DNA of 22,365 nt from contig JAYMTA010001012.1 of NCBI GenBank assembly GCA_036897625.1, positions 1 through 22,365 of the forward strand, in the 5' to 3' direction. Below are positions 9,346 to 18,877 of the stretch, piece after piece. The notes beneath the pieces are model-generated. The model was not told the origin of the DNA and made no database searches. It saw nothing but the letters and a program-made list of their open reading frames with translations. The position numbers and the translations under genes are program-made. Origin of the DNA: Pelargonium cotyledonis. Taxonomy: Eukaryota; Streptophyta; Magnoliopsida; Geraniales; Geraniaceae. Every line of letters begins with the position of its first letter. Positions within the stretch are counted from its first letter, which is position 1.

Positions 9346-12300
9346 ATGGAGTCCACCACCATCACCGCCCCTCTCCACAGGTTCCGGCGACTGCGCCGAA
9401 CCTCATTCTACCGCACGTTCGCGGCAGTTTACACGTGCGGCCTCGTAGCTCTGTTTTACCACCATATTGAAACTCTGTTCCAACACTATCAAGAATCGGT
9501 CTCCTTCTCTATCCACCTCTTATTTCTAATCTCCGATCTTGTTCTTGCCTTCATGTGGGTTGCTGGTCAGTCCTTCCGGATGCGTCCCGCTGGCCGCCGA
9601 GAGTGTCCCGAAAACCTGGAAAGAGCGATGAAGCGAAGTGATTTTCCGGGGCTGGACGTGTTCGTGTGTACGGCGGATCCGTACAAGGAACCGCCGATGG
9701 GGGTGGTTAACACGGCCTTGTCGGTGATGGCTTATGATTATCCGACGGAGAAGGTTTCGGTGTACGTGTCGGACGACGGAGGCTCGGAGCTGACTCTGTT
9801 TGCTTTGATGGAGGCTGCTAAGTTTGGTGCCCACTGGTTACCGTTTTGTAGAGACAACGGCATAGTAGACACAAGCCCACAAGCATACTTCACACCAAAC
9901 AAATCGTTCCCTTCAAACGTACAAAAACTCAAGGTAGTAACATATACCCTCCTATAACAAATGTGTACGTGTCATTTCTATTTTGAGAACAATTTAACGA
10001 AGAGTTGGGTTAGTGTTTACGTATTTAGTCTTTTATTCATATATGTTGTTGATAATTCATGCATAAAAAACTTATTAAAGTGGACTAAGCTTAGGATATA
10101 GTGAACTGAACTTAGTTTCGAGCACTTATTTTGATTTTTGGGAGTTGGAGCTGGGGTTTTGGGTATTGCAAGATGAAGTCGAGATCCTGGGCCATGAAAC
10201 ACGAGAAACACACGGTTAGGTAAACACTTAGTAGTATACCAAAGTAAACCACGATGGGTGTGACTTGTGAGAGTGAGAATCTCTACCATGATGGTTCTAA
10301 TCATTATCAAGTTCTTTTTAGAGAGGAATGAGATGTGAGAAGGTAGAGAAAATCAATTTTCTCTCCCTCTAATAGAGGATATATTTATACTTACAAATTA
10401 CGAGGATATGAAGTGGTTGATTGGTCGGTCGATGTGTGAGGCCCGTGGCGAGCATCATGGCCTTGGAATCTCTCGAGGGCATGGGGTTTGACCTTTTTTT
10501 ATGAGAGTAAATTTACTTATGGGGAATCTTCCGGACGACCTTATTATCTTGAAGGAGTGTTAATATACGTGTGGACCTTTGGGTGGTCAGGTTGATTTAT
10601 GAAATTTTAAGTAGCGCATTGTAAGGGTTAAACTTTGTCATGTTGTTTAAATATGACTGAATAAACATAATATGGCTCAAGCAATGGGTCAGGTAATGTA
10701 TGAAAGTATGAAAGTAAAGGTAGAAGATGCAGTGAACAAAGGAAGAATTAGCCACGAATACATCAACCAAGAAGCTTCCAAGAATTGGACTGACCATGGA
10801 TTCACCCGCCATAACCACCCTCCAGTCGTTCAGGTTACTCTTATTCATTTTACCCAATCACAATATTCACAAGCATATAATATATAATTAACCACTACAT
10901 GCATGCTTAATTTACAATTACAATCAATGAAGCTCAGGTGTTACTAGAAAGTAGCAAGGACACAGACATTTCAGGCCATTCCACGCCAAATCTCATTTAT
11001 GTCTCCAGAGAAAAAAACAACGCATCTCCCCACCATTTCAAAGCTGGTGCCCTCAACGTCCTTGTAATGATCATATCAACTATATTCATCTATGTCTTTA
11101 CCTTGCCAGCTATGGCTATGCGTCTAATCTTTTCGGTTTTAATAGCTTCGAGTTTCAGCTACTATGACCAACGCGCCAATCATCCTGACCCTGGACTGTG
11201 ACAACTACTCCAACGATCCCAAAACGCCTTGTCGAGCACTATGTTACATTTGTGACCCAACATTGCATACTAACTTGGCCTATGTTCAGTTTCCTCAGTG
11301 CTTTCGTGGTCTCAACGACAATGACATCTACAATTCCGAGTTCATTTCCATTTACAAAAGTAATCCCTTGGGATTGAATGGCCTATCTGGCCCAGACTAT
11401 TTCGGAACTGGCTGCTTCTTTCGCCGGATATGTTTCTTTGGGCCCCCACCATCTATGGTTTTGCCACACATTCCTCAGCTGGGTCCACATCATGTGGTGA
11501 ACAAGCCTATCCGGTCCCAACCAGTATTGGCAATGGCTCACAATGTGGCAGCTTGTGATTTTGAAAACAACACTACCTGGGGCTCTAAGGTAAGGCGTGT
11601 CATTTGATTAGTAGTTGAGCTAGTCTTTTTTTTTTATGTAACATATTGAGTGTTGAGTGTTGTGCAGATTGGTTTTAGATATGGGTCGTTGGTGGAGGAT
11701 TTCTTTACAGGCTATCACATGCACTGTGAGGGGTGGAAGAGCATTTTCTGTGATCCTCACAGAGCTGCATTTTATGCGGATGTACCAATCAGTCTCATTG
11801 AGGTCCTGAATCAAGCCAAGAGATGGTCCCTTGGGAACCTAGAGGTGGCATTCTCCAAGTTCTGCCCTGTAACATTCGGCGTCCGAGCTTTGGGTCCTCT
11901 CATGTCCCTTGCATATGGATTCTATGCTTTCTGGCCTGTATGGTCAATGCCAGTCATCACATATGCCTTTCTCCCCCAGCTCACTCTCCTCAATGGTCGC
12001 ACCATCTTCCCAAAGGTATGCTACAAAATTCTCTGCATCCAGTTTCTTTACTTGTTATAAATCCAATGCATGTTAGTAATGTTGTTGTTGCAGGTCTCAG
12101 AACCATGGTTTCTGTTGTATGTGTTTCTTTTCCTGGGAGCCTATGGACAGAATTATCTTGATATTGCCTTAAGTGGGGGAACATTCAAGAGATGGTGGAG
12201 TGATCAGAGGATGTGGATGATAAAAGGCGTCACGTCTTTTCTGTTTGGCAGTGTTGAGTTCTTGCTCAAGTCCTTGGGGATTTCCTCTGTGGGATTCAAT

Positions 12301-12639
12301 GTGACAAGCAAAGTAGTTGACGACGAACAAAGTAAACGATACGATCAAGGGATGTTTGAATTTGGTGTCTCATCCCCCATGTTTGTGCCTTTAGTAATGG
12401 CAGCAATTGCCAACATGTTTTCATTTGCCTGGGGACTTATGCTACACTTCAGGGATGGAAGATCAGAGCATGTTCCTCAACTGCTGATTGCAGGATTCGT
12501 CGTTTTGAATTGCTGGCCGGTTTATGAAGCAATGGTGTTGAGGACTGATAAAGGAAGGATGCCCACAAAAACCAGTATAGTCTCTTCAATTCTTGCATGG
12601 GCTTTGTGTAAAGCAGCTGCTCTTGCTATAGGGAATTGA
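9346..12639 (+). CDS. CSLG: Cellulose-synthase-like protein G, GT2 glycosyltransferase (6 exons, 730 aa)
   Basis: Integral-membrane family 2 glycosyltransferase of the CslG clade. Exons: 9346-9933, 10693-10833, 10938-11063, 11146-11589, 11668-12015, 12094-12639; all phase 0, GT-AG, sum 2193 nt. ATG 9346 is chosen because the open frame before it lacks an ATG. Two N-terminal membrane segments (about residues 22-40 and 52-73) precede the cytosolic catalytic domain, and several more follow it. The catalytic set is complete: D143-D144-G145 in SDDGGSELTLFALMEAAKF, D302-C-D304 in TLDCDNYSND, E443-D444 in GSLVEDFFTGYHMHCEGW, and Q482-A-K-R-W486. Exon 4 must start at 11146 (LRVSATMTNAP); the nearby TTTCAG at 11158 would break the frame. 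The usual MYSND is NYSND here. Length fits the family (about 730-760 aa). CslG proteins act in the ER/Golgi, and several close relatives transfer glucuronic acid to triterpenoid aglycones; the substrate of this copy cannot be read from sequence. The first intron (759 bp) is much longer than the others. Confidence 0.95.
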
Positions 12640-12851
12640 GAATCTGACATTACAAACTTTGGTTTTAGTCTATTTTCTTTAGTCTGTACTTGTAGTTACC
12701 AGAAAATTATATATGCCAAAACTTCACTACTTCAAAATGGAGACATTACACTTGCTAAATCTCATTGGATTCTTTACAACGAATTAGAGAACTCTCGCGA
12801 TCATCTCTGATTCATCGACAATATTGCAAGTTTGCAACAATGATTTTATTT
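12640..12851. other. Convergent 3' ends of CslG and ATL
   Basis: Only 212 bp separate the CslG stop (plus strand) from the ATL stop (minus strand). Both 3' UTRs must be fitted into this spacer or overlap each other. It contains AT-rich stretches (for example AAAATTATATATGCC near 12702) that could serve either polyadenylation site. Confidence 0.6.
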
Positions 12852-14342
12852 CTATGAACTATATGTTTGTATATGGACAACAACTGATGATGAAGAACCC
12901 AAAGTATCTGCACTTGGTTGAGATACTACTCCTTCAATAGTTATTGTTAGGTGTTCTGTTGAATTAGCAGAAACACCACCTACTATATGTTGCTGTTGTT
13001 CTTGTGACGATACATTCTGTGAGTTTGTTTCATCTTGGTGAGGTAGCTCAAGGCCGCTGGATGGCGGAGGATGGAGATGGAACATGTGGCTGCAAGAAGG
13101 GCTGGATATGACAGAGGATCTGCATAGTGGACAAGTCGAGTTTGAACGTAGCCAATGGCGTATGCAATCAACATGGAACACATGCTTGCAAGATGGGACT
13201 TGGAGCAGCTCCTCCTTCAGCTCAAATTCTCCTAGACAAATACAACATCTGCAAATAGTGCAACTAGAATCAGTAAAAGATAATCTTGGTGTGATGCTGC
13301 TTCAAACAATAGGTTGTGACTTGTGTTCATCAAGTTCAAAAGCACTTTTATTCAACCAGACTTTGGATCTGATTCTCTTGCAACATTCATGGAACTCATT
13401 GATTTGGAATACATTACCACTTGGCACAAATTTGCTACATAAAATGGAGAGAATCTCAAGACTTTTGAGCAGCATTTCTGAGAAATGCACAAGCAACAAG
13501 TGTTGGTAATTTTAGTCACTTGATTACTACTTTTGACAGAATTCTAAACTCCTAATGCCCTCTGTTTTTATGTTTGTGTTACCTACAAAGATGTCTTTCG
13601 TCACGAACTCTACTTTCTCGAATAGTTGTCTCTTTTCCAAAAAGTACTTTAGATGAAATGGTGGTCGTCATTAGATATTCGAATTGGGCCTATCATGTGA
13701 CAAAAGAAACTTATACTAACAGTGAACAACTTTTTGGGAAAAACTTCATGAGCTGATTCCTTTTTTATTATGTGTGTTCATTGAAGAAACATTGCTAGTG
13801 GCCATGGTCAACTTGATGGATGTGATATAACAGTACAGTACTATCTTGGGCACATGTTGTAGGGCACACAATCCATGAAATATCACATGATTTGCATGTA
13901 TAATGTAATTCTTTCACCAAATTATTATCTAAAATGGGATAAAAAAAACTTACTGTGAATCCTTTGCTCTCAGTTCTTCATCAAACAAGACTGTAGGGAA
14001 CTTGTCCTTGATCTCCCCCTTCAAGCCCATCTCACAAGACTGAACCAGAAACCAAAAAACAAGATTCAGATAACAAAACAAAACATGAATATATGATCAT
14101 GATATGTAACACATGATGACATGGTTAATTACCGAAGAGACGTATGTAGCAGCATGATTGAAGCTTCTTGAAGGAGGTGCTGAGTATGCAGAAGCCCTCC
14201 TCTTGAGATAGAACAAGTAGAACAGCAAGAAGAGGATTATGGAGAAGAGGATTGGGATGGAGAAGATGAAGGCCTGGTAAAGCTTGAGCTGAAGTGCTTG
14301 AGGGTATAGGTGAGGAGGGGTTGGAGTTTGAGGAACACCCAT
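12852..14342 (-). CDS. ATL: RING-H2 finger protein, ATL7/ATL58-like E3 ligase (3 exons, 230 aa)
   Basis: Membrane-anchored E3 ubiquitin ligase of the plant ATL family. Minus-strand exons: 14133-14342, 13954-14039, 12852-13248; GT-AG introns of 93 and 705 bp, sum 693 nt. One hydrophobic segment (residues 21-46, AFIFSIPILFSIILFLLFYL) is followed by basic KRR, so the RING side should be cytosolic. EMGLKGEIKDKFPTVLF is the GLD-like linker. The RING-H2 ligands are C100, C103, C119, H121, H124, C127, C138 and C141, from CCICLGEF, CKHVFHVDC and CPLCR; Trp131, needed for E2 binding in this class, is present. The splice into exon 3 (TTTGCAG at 13255-13249) restores the frame into the first RING cysteine. 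The tail is Ser/Gln-rich and low in complexity. The N-terminal KLYQAFIFS pattern resembles Arabidopsis ATL58/ATL59/ATL7 more than the stress-type ATLs. Its substrate is unknown. Confidence 0.93.
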
Positions 14343-15110
14343 ATGATCACTCTAGCTAACTCCAAGTTATAGTGCTGCAGATACCAGAAATGAGAAAAAG
14401 AGAGAGATTGAGATGAGTAAAGGCCTTGCTGAGAGTATTTATTGGTGTTAGATTGGGAAGAGGAGAGAGACATGATATGATGAATAATAAAAATGTTACT
14501 AGTTACTTTGGTTAATAATAATAATGGAAATATAAAAATGTAGAAGCCTGCTGCAGCCAGCAAAGGGCTTTTTGAGATCAAATTTGCATGATGATATTGA
14601 TTCTTCACTTTACAAAGGATGGGACATCCCCATGAGTCTCCACTAAAACTGCTGGACCCTCACAACAGCCACTCAGGCCTCCTCTGTCTTCTTCCTCCTC
14701 ATCCTCTCTAATATTTGGGCACCCAATTCAATAGTGTTCCAATTACATCACAGCAAGAGCATCATTTTGCTTGGTTAGTAATTTGATTATGGAAATCTAC
14801 AAGGGTGGTTTGTACACAAAGCTCTCACTATTGTCAAAATATAAACCATCTAATTACTTAGTTGGAGGTTGAGTTGTTGTGAAAGAGAAGCTAGATGGAA
14901 AGGGTTGAGGAGTAATTAATTTTCTGGTGTAGATGGGTTTGGCATACCACATAAAAATGGATTGCTGCAAGAGTTGGCAAGTCAGTGACCTACCAACCAT
15001 CAAAACTAATATAATTATGGGGCACCCACAAGGTGGGTTTATCTCATTTTCAAGTAATCGACAAACTTCTACCTTATAGGCATCTCCGGCAAGTTGAGAA
15101 CTTCATAAAA
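14343..15110 (-). promoter_or_regulatory. ATL leader and promoter region
   Basis: This lies upstream of the ATL start codon on the minus strand. Near the gene the minus strand is pyrimidine-rich (CTCAATCTCTCTCTTTTTC, about 14414-14396), as is common in plant leaders. A possible leader splice acceptor CTGCAG is at about 14379-14374. Further out, 14640-14710 is CT/CCT-rich on the plus strand. No gene or clear TATA box is identified. Confidence 0.35.
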
Positions 15111-15560
15111 ATGAGAAGGCGTAGGTGCACATAACAACACGGTACAAATTAAGCATATATGTGTAATTTATATTACACTTTTTATTCTTCATTATTAGGA
15201 TACGCTATGTGCACTTAAGGTGCACAACCATATGTCAAATTGTGTTGTTACATATGTCTAAATATTATCACAGGCGTTTTGGAATTTGGCTAGTCCATAT
15301 ATATGATACTCTTCACCTAAAGAAAAGGATAGAGGAAAATAGAAAGAAGATAAGAGAATTTTGGAGATGTGAGAGAGATTGGTGCTTGGCAAGCAAAAGG
15401 ACCAAAAGATGGGTTATTAAATTTAACACAACAATTAGTACGTTTATCACAAAAAAAAAAAAAACAATTAGTACGGAGTAATATAAATAATCAAAGAATT
15501 TATTCCTCCTGAAAGTGAAGAAACATTAGTTTTTTCATGCTTTGCCTAAAGTTGTGTTTG
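15111..15560. other. AT-rich spacer with a near-palindrome
   Basis: No gene is seen. GTGCACTTAAGGTGCAC near 15210-15226 is a near-palindrome. ACATAACAACAC (about 15129) and GTGTTGTTACAT (about 15242) are roughly inverted, so a degenerate foldback or MITE-like element of about 130 bp is possible. An A run interrupted by C lies at 15451-15466. The 90-codon ORF here is low-complexity and has no family resemblance. Confidence 0.35.
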
Positions 15561-16119
15561 TGCTTCTATCTTTTCTGTTAATTAATTTATGTAGGACCAA
15601 AAGTTTAGTTTATTATAAAGCGAGCAGTTTCATCGATTACTGTTTAAAGTCGATTCAAATTGTTCATAACAAGAATAGTAATACGTTATGTTAATTCGGT
15701 TATCAACAAAACATCTACACACAAATTATGATACAACATACTTTTGTTGAGCAAAGTTTAGAGTTTGTGCCTTGGAAAAATCTCTACCATTTTGAAACAG
15801 GAGTTTAAGAAATGAGAAATTTAAAGAGAATTAGAATGATGTTTGTGCCATTTTTTTTATTTTAGACTAACTAGTTGAGCTACACAATAGAAGGTAGATC
15901 TCTCCTTTAAACCCCACCCGATGTAATAAGATTTGAACCCACAATCTCTCACATGGAGATGTGTGTTCTTAACCATTGCGTCATCCCCTAAAGGACGTGC
16001 CATTTCTATTGATTAATTAACTCATGTCGGACCAGAATTCAGTCTAAATGTTAGTATAATTCATTTTTATTTTCATTTCAAAGTTTAAAGTTGAATCAAA
16101 CTGTTCATTACAAGAATGG
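15554..16119. repeat. Diverged direct duplication, second copy interrupted by a SINE
   Basis: Copy A is 15554-15678. Copy B is 15838-15853 plus 16006-16119. Shared landmarks in order are TGTTTGTGC, TTCTAT, TTAATTAA, ATGT-GGACCA, GTTTAAAGT-GATCAAA-like, then TGTTCAT-ACAAGAAT. The copies differ at many sites and by small gaps, so the duplication is old. The SINE at 15854-15996 interrupts only copy B. I could not extend the similarity convincingly on either side. Confidence 0.65.
15845..16005 (-). mobile_element. tRNA-derived SINE with 9-bp target-site duplication
   Basis: The direct repeat GTGCCATTT occurs at 15845-15853 and 15997-16005 and brackets a 143-bp insert (15854-15996). Read on the minus strand, the insert has RNA polymerase III promoter boxes: an A-box-like GATGACGCAATGGTTAAG (about 15984-15967) and a B-box-like GGGTTCAAATC (about 15940-15930). 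It ends in an A-rich tail (TAAAATAAAAAAAA, the complement of about 15854-15865 plus repeat bases). The order 5' tRNA-like head, body, A tail, with flanking duplication, is that of a SINE mobilised by LINE machinery. It encodes no protein. The family name cannot be given without a repeat library. Confidence 0.75.
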
Positions 16120-16474
16120 ATTGATTCAATTTATTCCATGTTTTGATTCATCACTCTACTGCCGCTGCTGCTTCTGCTACTACTACCAGTCAGGTTACTA
16201 TTATTAAGTTTTATTGTAGTTGCATTCCACTGATATCAAAATAATGACTAGTTAAAGGGTCAAGAGGGGTCTATCTAATTCATGAATTTCATACACAAGA
16301 AATATTACTTTATCATAACACTTAATAAAGCACAAAAAAATAAATATCTTACTTACATAATAATATTGAGATGGAGACCCACATCCAACTTTTCTATTGT
16401 TATTGTCACATTCATGCTTATCATATACACCACTAAACTAATGGATTTCACATATATTTAATGATTCAACTTGT
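16120..16474. other. Spacer with a short trinucleotide-like tract
   Basis: A CTG/CTT/CTA-type simple tract (CTGCCGCTGCTGCTTCTGCT) starts at about 16159. The rest is AT-rich without a recognisable feature. Confidence 0.4.
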
Positions 16475-16627
16475 TCACTTTTTCATCATTGGAGGATTCA
16501 GTTTTGGTGTTGGGCTATGGCATGCCCTTTTCTTGGATTTACAAGATCTCAATGTTGCTGGTAGTGGTGGATCATGAAGTTGAAGCCATCTCTCTCCCAC
16601 ACAGTTGGCTATAAGATAAGATTTCAT
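16475..16627 (-). other. Unassigned 50-codon small ORF
   Basis: A complete minus-strand frame runs from ATG 16627 to TGA 16475. It is short, basic and rich in Pro, Lys and Cys: it contains ERWLQLHDPPLPATLRSCK, then KSKKRACHSPTPKLNPP, and ends MMKK. Its composition differs from the AT-driven chance ORFs around it (few Phe, Ile or Asn). I recognise no family. The N-terminus is not a clear signal peptide. A TTATCTTATAG acceptor-like site just before the GCC of codon 7 means it could also be a terminal exon of an unidentified minus-strand transcript. It may equally be chance. Confidence 0.2.
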
Positions 16628-17300
16628 ATTAGACCCACTAAAATCAGACTATTCTCTCTACATGTAAGCGAATAAAAGAAGTTTCTAGTTTTTGTCTTTT
16701 TGAAGTATTTACAAGGACAAAGTGCTGCTACTTTTGAGTAACTTGGATCCACTGCAGTGGTGAATTCAAACCCAACCCGGAGAGCTAACTTTTATGATTT
16801 AACTGAAAAAAGAGAGCTTATGTGAGTTGTGACTTACTAGCACCATCTGTGAAGGTCAAGAACTTTACAGATATCAACAGAACTATAACTACTAGTGTCA
16901 TTATATTCCCATTAACTAGAACTATTTATTCTTCGAAACGTTGAAAGTGGTTGATCAGATGATATTGTGTCACCAGTAAAATGACATGATACTGAACCAA
17001 TAGCCAACCTACATCTTCTCATCATTAAATGAAAACCAATAGCCAAGCTACAAGACTATGCAATATATGATGTTGTCTGAAACTCAATGCACTCATCATG
17101 CAATTTGGGGACAATTTGATTTGAATTACTAAGCACGTGTTACTGCACACTTTCCATCCTTTGAGTTACAAAATTATCATGTCTTATGTATTGATTTTAG
17201 TTGAAATGCACTTTGTCGACTAAACCCATAATCCTAGAATCATAAACAAGGTAAGCAAAGACTGTAATAAATAACAAGATCTTTGTGGCCGCTGGCCACT
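16628..17300. other. AT-rich spacer, no gene seen
   Basis: The block 16720-16790 is less AT-rich (GGATCCACTGCAGTGG, then GAATTCAAACCCAACCCGG) and its minus strand resembles a degenerate tRNA-like GGGTTTGAATTC box, so a SINE relic is possible. CCAATAGCCAA-CTACA occurs twice (about 16998 and 17036). Otherwise I see nothing. Confidence 0.3.
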
Positions 17301-17329
17301 AGTCAGTGTTCGTCTTTTCCTCAAGGAAG

Positions 17330-17460
17330 GTCCTGGGAGGGACATCAGAATACTCTATTTTCAACATATTTGCATGGTCTAGCAGCTCTCCAGAATCAAA
17401 CTCACCCTGAGCTTTACCATTGCACTAAGCATTGGCCCCTTATAAATCTTAGTCTTCGAG
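17330..17460 (-). mobile_element. Possible tRNA-like (SINE) fragment
   Basis: On the minus strand, GCTTAGTGCAATGGTAAAG (A-box-like, around 17430-17412) is followed by GAGTTTGATTCTGG (B-box-like, 17403-17390), at a spacing plausible for a tRNA-derived promoter. Unlike the element at 15854-15996 I find no flanking duplication and no A tail, so the ends are arbitrary. The 68-codon plus-strand ORF over it looks like chance. Confidence 0.3.
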
Positions 17461-18746
17461 GTCTAACAATCAGATGGAAGGACAAGTAGCAGAAAACAAC
17501 ATGTACATTTAATTTTCACTAATCAACTGGATAAAGTAAGCCAAGTCAAAATCATTTAGCTCTCAATGAAAGAGGACACACTGTGGAGAAAGATAGAGAG
17601 ATTAAATAACAATAATTTGTTAGTAAGTGAGCTCTGCTTCACATTTTAATATTACCAGTCTGCAACTTGTTGCATAAGCCAGTGGTATAACTAGTAAGTA
17701 TAGTAACTATATAAAAATATCTCCAAGTGGTGCAGAAGTAAAGTTCTTCTATTCACTGCTTCGGTGCAGAAGTAAAGTTTTTCTATTCACTGCTTCGGAA
17801 ATCTATTCACTAAATTCCCACAATTTTGCATCCCCTCCCTAAACTCTTTAACAATAGTTGATTTAAGCCTCCCTATACCTCAAGCAAGAATTGGTCTCAT
17901 ACAGACTCTACTGACAATACTAATATCACCATCTCATTTCATGTTCTTTGACTCTACACTATTCCTCAATATCTTCTCTTGAACTAGATACGCACTTCTT
18001 AGAGTTGTACAAACAGGATAATATAACAGACCGAAAACCATCTTTGTGGTATGTTTCTGTGTGTGAGCCAATTGCACAAGAAAAGAACTGTGCATAAGGT
18101 ATCTTGGCAAAGGGGTGTCAATACTTACACTTCCAAGCAAATAAAACCGCATGAAAAGAGAACTCTGCAGATAATACTTAGAGATCAAACACTGAGTTGG
18201 TTGTCGGATTTTGTTGTAAGTTCCTAATTTCCTATCTTTATTAATCTATAGACAACGTATGATGATGGTTTGGGTAACACTAATTTCATTTATTTCTAGA
18301 AAAGTGACTGACGACCTTACTCCTGAAAATATATCTTCAACATGTAGCTAAAACCCATCAACAACCCCATTGAGACAGTCGAATTTATGTATGTACCAAC
18401 ATAATCAACATGTTACTTGAGACATAAATTTTAGTACATAATCACCTTCTCTCCATTGAGACTAAGTTAACCATTTGCTGAAAAAGCGTGAATCAAGTTT
18501 ACTTATGAAAGAAAATAGTAATTTCATTTTTCAATCAAATCAAAATACCACCATTTCACTACATCTGGACACCACAAGAGCTTGATACTATTGGCAAGAT
18601 GATATATGACATAACATTCAGCACGAAAGTTAGTTTCTTTCTTAATGTGCGAATTTTCATTTTAGTTTCAATTTTCTCTGTTCCTTGATTTTCTCAGCAA
18701 TCAACAGAGGTAACTGAGAAAATGCGCAAAAAAATCGAAACTTTAC
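17461..18746 (-). other. Spacer, or introns and missing exons of the transit-peptide gene
   Basis: This should contain the rest of the minus-strand gene that starts at 18877, but I cannot find a convincing body. One weak candidate second exon exists: acceptor TATCTGCAG, then about 37 bases (CTTTTCATGCGGTTTTATTT within it) up to a GTAAGT, around 18165-18125; it keeps the frame but gives an uninformative peptide. A 34-bp tandem duplication lies at 17730-17797. Confidence 0.35.
17730..17797. repeat. 34-bp tandem duplication, two copies
   Basis: Copy 1 (17730-17763) and copy 2 (17764-17797) both begin GTGCAGAAGTAAAGTT and end CTATTCACTGCTTCG. They differ at one base (C in copy 1, T in copy 2), so the duplication is recent. 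A partial echo (ATCTATTCACT) follows at about 17801. Confidence 0.9.
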
Positions 18747-18877
18747 CTCTTCGCACTTCTGGGCATGGAAGGACCAGAGTAGATGATTGGTTGAGAAGTG
18801 AATTTGGAGATGGTCAAGGGACAAAATGGGGATTTCATTGTTGGAGGAGTGAGCGTTGAGGTGATCGAAGAAGCCAT
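18747..18877 (-). CDS. First exon of a plastid-targeted protein (partial; body not found)
   Basis: The minus-strand ATG at 18877 opens 43 codons plus two bases, ending at AAGAG before a GTAAAG donor (18746-18741). The peptide starts MASSITSTLTPPTMKSPF and continues with TISKFTSQPIIYSG and MPRSAK. It has MA-SS at the N-terminus, abundant Ser/Thr/Pro, a few Lys/Arg and no Asp or Glu, the textbook composition of a chloroplast transit peptide. It lies head to head with RPN12. From memory, the Arabidopsis RPN12a locus (At1g64520) is next to a gene for plastid ribosomal protein bS6 (At1g64510), so bS6c is the first hypothesis. However, I find no bS6 body downstream within the spacer before the ATL gene. 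The gene may have small exons I missed, may use a long intron, or may be a truncated relic. Confidence 0.55.

Noticed and set aside
11158..11163. CAG-type acceptor just before ATGACCAACGCG in CslG
   Set aside because: Using it breaks the frame. The acceptor ending at 11145 (TTTTAATAG) restores the conserved LRVSATMTNAP.
13084..13509. A 141-codon plus-strand ORF
   Set aside because: It lies antisense to ATL exon 3 and its intron and has no family features; the minus strand carries the intact RING-H2.
14237..14608. A 123-codon minus-strand ORF
   Set aside because: It overlaps ATL exon 1 in another frame; the frame from 14342 has the membrane segment and splices into the RING exon.
17934..18188. 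An 84-codon minus-strand ORF
   Set aside because: No family resemblance, no supporting context, and a composition compatible with chance. It could overlap an exon of the transit-peptide gene, but the frame gives no support.
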